64,000 nucleotides of DNA from Apis mellifera (Eukaryota > Arthropoda > Insecta > Hymenoptera > Apidae), in NCBI RefSeq assembly GCF_003254395.2, contig NC_037650.1, positions 4,151,001 to 4,215,000 of the forward strand, in the 5' to 3' direction. The first letter of the stretch is position 1; the number at the start of each line of letters is the position of its first letter. Shown piece after piece: positions 57,959 through 64,000 of this stretch. The translations under genes and the position numbers were made by a program. The notes beneath the pieces are model-generated. The model had not been told where the DNA came from, did not search any database, and was given only the letters and a program-made list of their open reading frames with translations.

Positions 57959-57994
<36 letters not shown>
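57959..57994. repeat. (AT)n microsatellite
   Basis: About 17 AT units. Confidence 0.9.
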
Positions 57995-57996
<2 letters not shown>

Positions 57997-58352
57997 TTGG
58001 ATCGGAGCGCGTATGTTTGCAGCGTCCCTTCTCTCTGTCTCCAAAGCAAATTTCACGAGCGTGGCGTGATGTTTAATGACGTTAATTGAAAAATTGCCCA
58101 AGCGACTCGAAACCACCTATATGCGGAACCGTTCGCGCTTGCTGTTCGATCGTTCAACGTCGAAATTTATTCTCTCTTTGTGCCGGAGGAGGAATGATTT
58201 TTTCGCGATTTTTTTTCCTTTTTTTTTCTCTCTCGCTCCGATCGTTTCCGTTCACCCATTATTTCCCATTTAATTACTTCGCATTTTTACTTCCCTCTCC
58301 CTCTCTCGATACTCCCCCTCGTGTTTTCCCTCTGGCGAACGAAAATGCACTG

Positions 58353-58391
58353 TTTTTCTTTCTTCCTTTCTTTCTTTCTTTCTTTTTTTTT
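58353..58391. repeat. (TTTC)n tetranucleotide repeat
   Basis: TTTC units ending in a T run. Confidence 0.85.
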
Positions 58392-58590
58392 CGAGGGCGC
58401 GAAGAAAGGCTCGCTTGGAGGAGAAAAGAAAAGAGCGGAGAGAAGAAAATACTTTTCATCCATTCGACACAATCGCGGCACGGTTGAACAAAAAAAAAAA
58501 AAAGAAAAAAAAAGGAAGGAAGGAAGAAAGAGAGAAAGAGAGGAGCCCTTCTCTCCCGTAGAGATTCGATAAACTCGAATGACGCCCAGG

Positions 58591-58990
58591 CTCACCTAAT
58601 TACGCAATAAATGCGTGACTGCTCGCGCTGGATGCACAGGGTGTCGCTGCTAATTACTAATTACTCATTAGAGCAGCACGTGGGCGCGAGCAACCCGCCC
58701 ACTCGCTCCCTTTCTCCTCCCTCGCTCCTTCTGACCCTCTCCCGTCGAAGGTATACGCGAAAAAGTGTGCATTATCTTGCGCCGAGAGTGAGAGAAAGAG
58801 AGAGGCGCACAGTCAGGGATAGATAGAAAGAAACGAACGCCTCGGTTTTCACGTGGCTCGCGCGTATGACGTATAAGCTCGTCGACGTGTAACTTGCATC
58901 CACCTCCTCCCTCCACGTGCTCCTCGGGCCCGTTGCACGCCACTGTAATTTTTTGTAATTATTTTATGGTAATGAGGCTAATTAAAAGAT
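58591..58990. promoter_or_regulatory. Homeodomain-site cluster
   Basis: Five TAATTA words lie within 400 bases: 58597-58602, 58651-58656, 58658-58663, 58956-58961 and 58979-58984. The middle pair sits in a small stem (GCTGCT at 58646-58651 with AGCAGC at 58672-58677), next to a CACGTG E-box at 58677-58682. TAATTA is the core of many homeodomain sites. Enhancer function is inferred. Confidence 0.35.
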
Positions 58991-59886
58991 AGAATGCCTC
59001 GAGGGGCTTCCACGTTCATAGAGAGAGAGTAGCAGCGTGAATTGCCAGCCAGAATATATATACCATATATATATATATATCGCGAAGTGGCCGCGTTTTT
59101 CTTTTGTCTTCTCTCGTCTCGGGGTAGTTTGGAAAAAAGAGCGACGAATCTCGAAAAAAATCTGAGAGGGGACGACTGTGTCTTTGTGACGAATCGTCTC
59201 GTTCCCGATCCGACGATTTCTAGAGTTTAGATTTCTTTCGTTTCGAATCCTGACCTTTGAAACCTCGTTTCTTTTCTTTTTTTTTTCTTTCGTTCGAGTG
59301 CGAGAAATTGGGTTATCTCGCGAATCGACGAACTCGATATCGACGATATCTCTAAGAATAAGAGGAAACATCGCGTAACGAAAGCGTTATCAAAGTGACG
59401 AAGTGGCGTTCTTATCGATGCAACGCAACTTTTGCTTTTCTTTTCTCCTTCTTTTTTTCCTTCATCGAACTTCTCTGCCGCGAGCGTTACGCCACGAGGC
59501 CGCGGGGAGGGGGGGGGAGGACGGAATAACGAGGGAGGAATGCACCGTACGCGTCGAAGCGGCGAGCTTGAACTCGCAACTTGCTCATTACACGTCCTAA
59601 TACTCGACATAACTGGCACTCCTGGCACGCCTCTCCAAGCCGTCACCTCACGATGGTCCTTCTTCGCCTGAAAAGTGGCGAGGACGTCCGAAATATCATT
59701 TTATAATTACAATCCGTCGTCGCAATTATTCGACGAGGACGCGGCGCGGCAAGAGAAACAACCCTGTTACCGTTCCAGCGTCGCTGCCTGAAGAATCCTC
59801 TAGGAAATGAAAACGAAACGAGAGAGAGAGAGAGAAAAGGGAGGGAGAGCAAGAAAGAAATAAAGCGGTTGGTCGTGCTCGCGGAA

Positions 59887-59907
59887 CCGAGCGAGCGAGC
59901 GAGCGAG
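59887..59907. repeat. (GAGC)n tetranucleotide repeat
   Basis: Five GAGC units. Confidence 0.85.
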
Positions 59908-60381
59908 GACGAATGACGCGCTTCCAGCTCGCGTACTAATTACTTAAACTCGCAATTAAGTGCACCCTCGCGGCGCCGGAGAAAGGATTCGCGGGAGCGT
60001 GATTCGCACCTTCTCCCTTTTTTTTCCGCGCTTCTCTCGCCTCCCTTATCCCCCTTCACCTCTTTCTCTCCCTCGCGCCTTACCCTCTTCCCTATATCCG
60101 CCCCCCTCCCTCCGCCCCTCTATTCGTCTTTACACGTTCGCTCATACGTGCACAGGTGCGCCGCGAGATTTTTCCTTTCTCCCCTTTTTTCCTTGCGACT
60201 TTCTTCCCGCCTCCCCTCCCCCTCTCCGCCTCCCTTCTTTTGAAGCATTTACCCACCGCCGCCGTCGCCGCTGCCCGGGTGTTAGAGTTTCATTTTTTAG
60301 GAAGCTTTCGCAGCTCCAGCACGGAGGGGGTGGAGGGAAAATCCTTTGACGAATCTCATTCGCGCTCTTTCTCTCGCTGAC

Positions 60382-60403
60382 CTGTTACGTTCCAACGTAA
60401 CAG
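60382..60403. repeat. 22-bp near-palindrome
   Basis: CTGTTACGTT and AACGTAACAG are exact reverse complements separated by only CC, resembling a dimeric transcription-factor site. Confidence 0.8.
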
Positions 60404-63212
60404 CAGATAGATTCAATAAAGTCTCGAGGTCTCGAGATTTGTTTTTTGCAAGCGGAGCGGAATTCCTCTCTCTCTCTCTCGTATGAAACGTACATATCGA
60501 GATTCGTTCGAGATCCTCTTCTTCTACTATTCGAATCTTTGGTTGGAAAGGGGGAGGGGGGACTAACAAGGCGAGATAACAGGCAACGAGTAACAGGTTG
60601 AGCGTGTATAAATATATATATATACTCGGAGCTGTCGAACAGATGGCCGAGCGTCCATTCGATCGGTGGGTACGGTAGAGATAGGCAGAGGGGAATCACC
60701 GTTACCTCCGCCGATCGTTCGCCAGTGTGGTCTCGCCTATGCACTATCGGATGCACCGCGGCGTCTGCGCATTTGCATCGTGTGCGCATTTAACAATCGT
60801 ACGCGCACACGTACCGGTGCACGTGAACGCGGGCCGTGAATGCGTGGTCACGCATGCGCCCGGAGGAGAGCCACTCGAGTCCGGATTCGCGGCCGGCGCG
60901 GCGCGGCCGGCTAGGAATGGAAGAAAAATGGCTTTTTTCTTCCTCCTCCTCCTCCGCTTCTTCTTCTTCTTCCTCTTTCTTTCTCTTCTTGTCTCCCCGC
61001 GTCTTGGCTCGGATCGCCGCGATATCGAGACGCGGACGAGTTTCTCTCTTTCTCTCTCTCTCTCTTCGATGGCGGAACGTTTCGTCGAATATTTTCCGCC
61101 TCGCGCCCGCCTCGAGTGCCCTCACCTTTTGAAGGGCTCAAGTTGCCGGCAAAAAAGGCCACCCCTAACGAGTCGCACGCGAATTTCTGTCCGTTAATAT
61201 TTCAATTATTCTCTTATTCTGCTCGGAAATTCTCTTTCATCAACGCGGTGGATCGGAACAGGGCTCTATATATTATAATCATTGTGGAAGAAGAAGAAGT
61301 TCACGTGGTAGGACAGATTGAAAAGAGGGATGAAACGCGTATCTGTATATTCCTCCCTTGTTTCTCGTGATCGTTTTCATAGAGCGTCAATTATACCCCG
61401 CGTACGAATTCATCGTAATGAGAAAGAACAAAAAAGATAGGCGCGATAACAAGTTAACCTGCTCCTCCCCCTCCCCCGGAGAAAATAATGCATTCACCGT
61501 GTCGCGCCACTCTAACAATTTAAACCCGGATCCTCTCCTTTGCCAGCAAATGATCCATGCGCGTCACGCGTAATTGTAAACGTCCCCATAAAGACGTCTC
61601 GTTACCGTGCTGGACTACAAGAAGGGAAGGGGGATGAAAACGTTGACGTTATTAAATTCCCATTCCGGTCGTCGCTTCGTTTCGCGACGACAGATGGGAA
61701 AAAAGAAGATAAAGAGAGAGAGAGAGAAACGGCGAAGAAAGTGGAGGAAGTGGGGGTGAGAGGGGAGAAGGAAGGAAAATCGGATGCCGCGTCTGGGCCA
61801 AGCTGGCGCAAAGGCGAGTTTCCAGCGATCTCATTGTCCGTAACAGAGGCACAAAGGGGTGCGCGACATCAAAGACGAGTCAAAGTTATCGCCGCCGGCT
61901 GTACATCCCCGATATTAGCCCTGCGCGCGGCTAATAAACCTTTTCGCCTGTTCGACACACGCAATTCCGTGTTTCTCGCGATCGTATTGGCGCCGGGGGG
62001 AAAAAAGAAGAAGAATTTCGCTGTCGGAATTAGCGACGACTGGTTAAAAATTAACGTAGCCTCTCTCTTTTTCTCTCTCTCTCTTTTCTCTCTTTTCTTT
62101 CCTTTCGAAAGAAAAGGAAGAAACGGTCAAAGAATTTCGTCCGCTCGTGCGGTTTTCGCGAGGTTTTTGTTCGTCGGTTGGTTAAGCTTCGCCAAAGCGT
62201 TTGATGATGCGCTTTGTAATTCGATGGAGTTATTACTCGCCTCGTTCACCTCTTTCCTTTTCGTCATCGAATCGAATATATTCGATTAATCAGGGAAAAA
62301 GTATTAACGAATTTTCCAAGATTGGATTTCACTGGGCCCCCCCTCTTCGTTATCTCGATTTCGTGCACCGAAATGATTGATCGATCGGTCGAAGCTGCAA
62401 CGGTTAATCGACACTCGCGATACTCCCGAAGGGGGGAGGACGAATTCTCATTGATTTAAATTAGCGTCAAATTGATTATACTCGACGTTCATTCGAAGCC
62501 TAATCACCCTTCGCGTATATCGAGATATCGGTTCTCGCGAACAATAGCCCCTCGCGACTATTTGCGAAGATATCTTATTTGCAACGAGCGAGTAAAAGGA
62601 ATGTGCAACGTCGTACATCGGCATCGGGCATTAATTGCTTCTCTCCGCTCTTCTGCTGGACGATGATAATTCGTGACGCGACTCGAAAAAAATACCGATG
62701 ACTCGGCGATCATAGTCCCATCCTCGATCGCACACCTTCTCGCTTTGTTCTTCCCTCAAACTTCTTAGGCCCGGCCTAATTAATCTCATTATCGGTTTAA
62801 TCGGTCCGAGATGCGTATCAATTAATAACACCGCGAGTGTCGATGAGTTGCAGCTGTGTGCGCTCGCCTGCCCGAAACAGCCAGAGAAAGAGAGAGAAAA
62901 GAAAACAAGAAAAACGGAAAAGAATTTCGAAAAATTCGCGAACGCTTCCTTCGAATCGAATCTCGTAACTTTTTACAAATTATATTTACATCTTGTATGA
63001 TTCAAATAAAATAAAAGAAAAGAAAGAAAAAAAAGATACGTATAAATTATTTACGAATTATTTCTTTCACCGCGAAACAAAAGATTCTTCCTTCTCGCGT
63101 CCAATTTCGAATTTCTCATTTCGTGTAATGACGACACGCTTCCTCCTTTCCTAAACTTCTCTCGTCCGAATAGCTTTTCGGTGGAAATACCTCGCGAAAT
63201 ACCTAGCTGTTC

Positions 63213-63233
63213 GAGGAGGAGGAGGAGGAGGAA
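63213..63233. repeat. (GGA)n microsatellite
   Basis: Seven GGA units. Confidence 0.85.
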
Positions 63234-63379
63234 AGTGGGGGAAGCACCGCTACAAATCATTCCCTCCGAAGAAATCTAATTTATACGGACGCGCACGGCT
63301 TAGGACTCGTCTAGAGAGGAGCCGGGCCCGGCTCGAAACGTGGGAAGTTGAAAAATGCGAATACCTATTAAAGATATTC

Positions 63380-63510
63380 GGTGACGTCCTTCGTTGGGCC
63401 GCCGAATTTACCGGTTACCGGTTTCTCGCCCGGCCTGATCGTGGTAATTTACTGGTCAGCTTACCGCGATTAGCCGGATCCTCCTTTGTCACTATTAATC
63501 CCGGCCGGCC
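63380..63510. promoter_or_regulatory. Candidate regulatory block with tandem ACCGGTT words
   Basis: ACCGGTT is repeated in direct tandem at 63410-63416 and 63417-63423, matching the Grainyhead/CP2-type core. A SOX-like CCTTTGTC word followed by ACTATTAAT lies near 63483-63499. No simple repeat is present. Function is inferred. Confidence 0.3.
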
Positions 63511-64000
63511 AACACCGATGCTATTGACTCTCCCCTCTCCCCTCCCTTCTCTAAGTCGAGGAACGAAGAAAAAGCGCAGCGTGCAACTCGCCATTTTCTC
63601 CCAATTTCGATCGTAACACAAAACCCTAGTTTTCGTTTTCTTTCTTTCGTCGTTTGTAAATTCAATGGAAGGAGGAAAACAATCTTGTTAACTGCCTAAT
63701 ACGTCTATGTTCGGCCAATCTCTCTCCTGTCGAGAATACTTTATATATTTCTTTATATACCTGGGGATCCTTTCTTCTAGAGGTTGAAATTTACAGGCTT
63801 ACAATTAACTGTTGATGTTGGGATTACGGTATTTCACGCGTATTTCTTTTGTATTATATTTTTCGTCGAGGAAAAGGAAAAGTGGAGAAGAGGAAAGAGC
63901 GAGTCCGAATTATCCGAGTACAGAAGATAGATTTGGCGGAACTGGGTCGGTCTAATCGAGAACGATCGATTCGACAGATATAACGAAGAGATCGCGATAA
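63511..64000. other. Intergenic end of window
   Basis: No gene or clear element recognised. Confidence 0.5.

Larger units (their letters stand above)
50061..58590. other. Intergenic DNA with microsatellites
   Basis: No gene is supported. Repeats listed separately occupy part of it, and GA/CT-rich tracts account for many frames. CCGGC-rich DNA lies at 52350-52415, and a low-repeat GC-rich stretch at 52860-53140. Confidence 0.55.
58991..63370. other. Intergenic DNA, no gene recognised
   Basis: Apparent frames track CT/GA-rich DNA, for example the pyrimidine-rich stretch at 60020-60240. Other contents are a GAGC repeat, a near-palindrome at 60382-60403, and GGA repeats at 63213-63233. Confidence 0.55.

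Overview
The window looks like insect nuclear DNA, most likely hymenopteran (bee, wasp or ant). This is inferred from several things: one intronless SoxB1-type HMG-box gene, very sparse coding, a CpG-rich moderately GC-rich background with many CGATCG/TCGAATCG-like words, many short microsatellites, and an abrupt AT-rich island of repeats. The species cannot be named from the sequence. Nothing bacterial is present: there are no operons, rRNA, tRNA or CRISPR.

Layout. From 1 to about 20.9 kb is non-coding DNA with microsatellites, poly-purine/pyrimidine tracts and a few low-complexity-free blocks that look like candidate regulatory elements (around 5.43, 13.05 and 15.6-16.3 kb). A small open frame of 114 codons with an acidic tail lies at 20958-21302. 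It has coding-like codon use and no recognised family. An AT-rich island then runs from about 21.3 to 29.0 kb. It contains a 119-bp piggyBac-type MITE with TTAA target duplications, nested short inverted repeats, and a composite repeat of about 6.6 kb. The composite repeat contains 14 tandem copies of a 371-bp satellite unit (22512-27749), bounded by older diverged copies of the same element and by arms that appear inverted relative to each other. From 29 to 37.8 kb is further non-coding DNA, including a perfect 15-bp-stem hairpin capped by a C(TTCG)G loop.

The only confident gene is a SoxB1 transcription factor (SoxNeuro / Sox1-2-3 class) at 39897-41270 on the + strand, 457 residues in one uninterrupted frame. 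A CRE palindrome and two CCAAT boxes at about 37.87-37.96 kb may mark its promoter. About 2 kb of leader would separate them from the start codon. The downstream 4-5 kb is rich in poly(A) signals and could be a long 3' UTR. From 45.5 to 64 kb no gene is visible. Several blocks there (47.34-47.56, 49.75-50.06, 58.59-58.99 and 63.38-63.51 kb) are candidate enhancers because they are free of simple repeats and carry clustered homeodomain or Grainyhead-like words. A large gene-poor neighbourhood around a developmental Sox gene is what is expected of such loci, but the enhancer calls are inference.

The most unusual structure is the satellite array. Its first eight units alternate between two variants (a dimeric higher-order repeat), after which it switches to runs of one variant and then the other. 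It starts and stops within the same 50-bp motif, and it has an apparent 'empty' paralogue about 0.6 kb downstream. Four single-base deletions clustered in units 10-11 suggest that the assembly may be imperfect inside the array.
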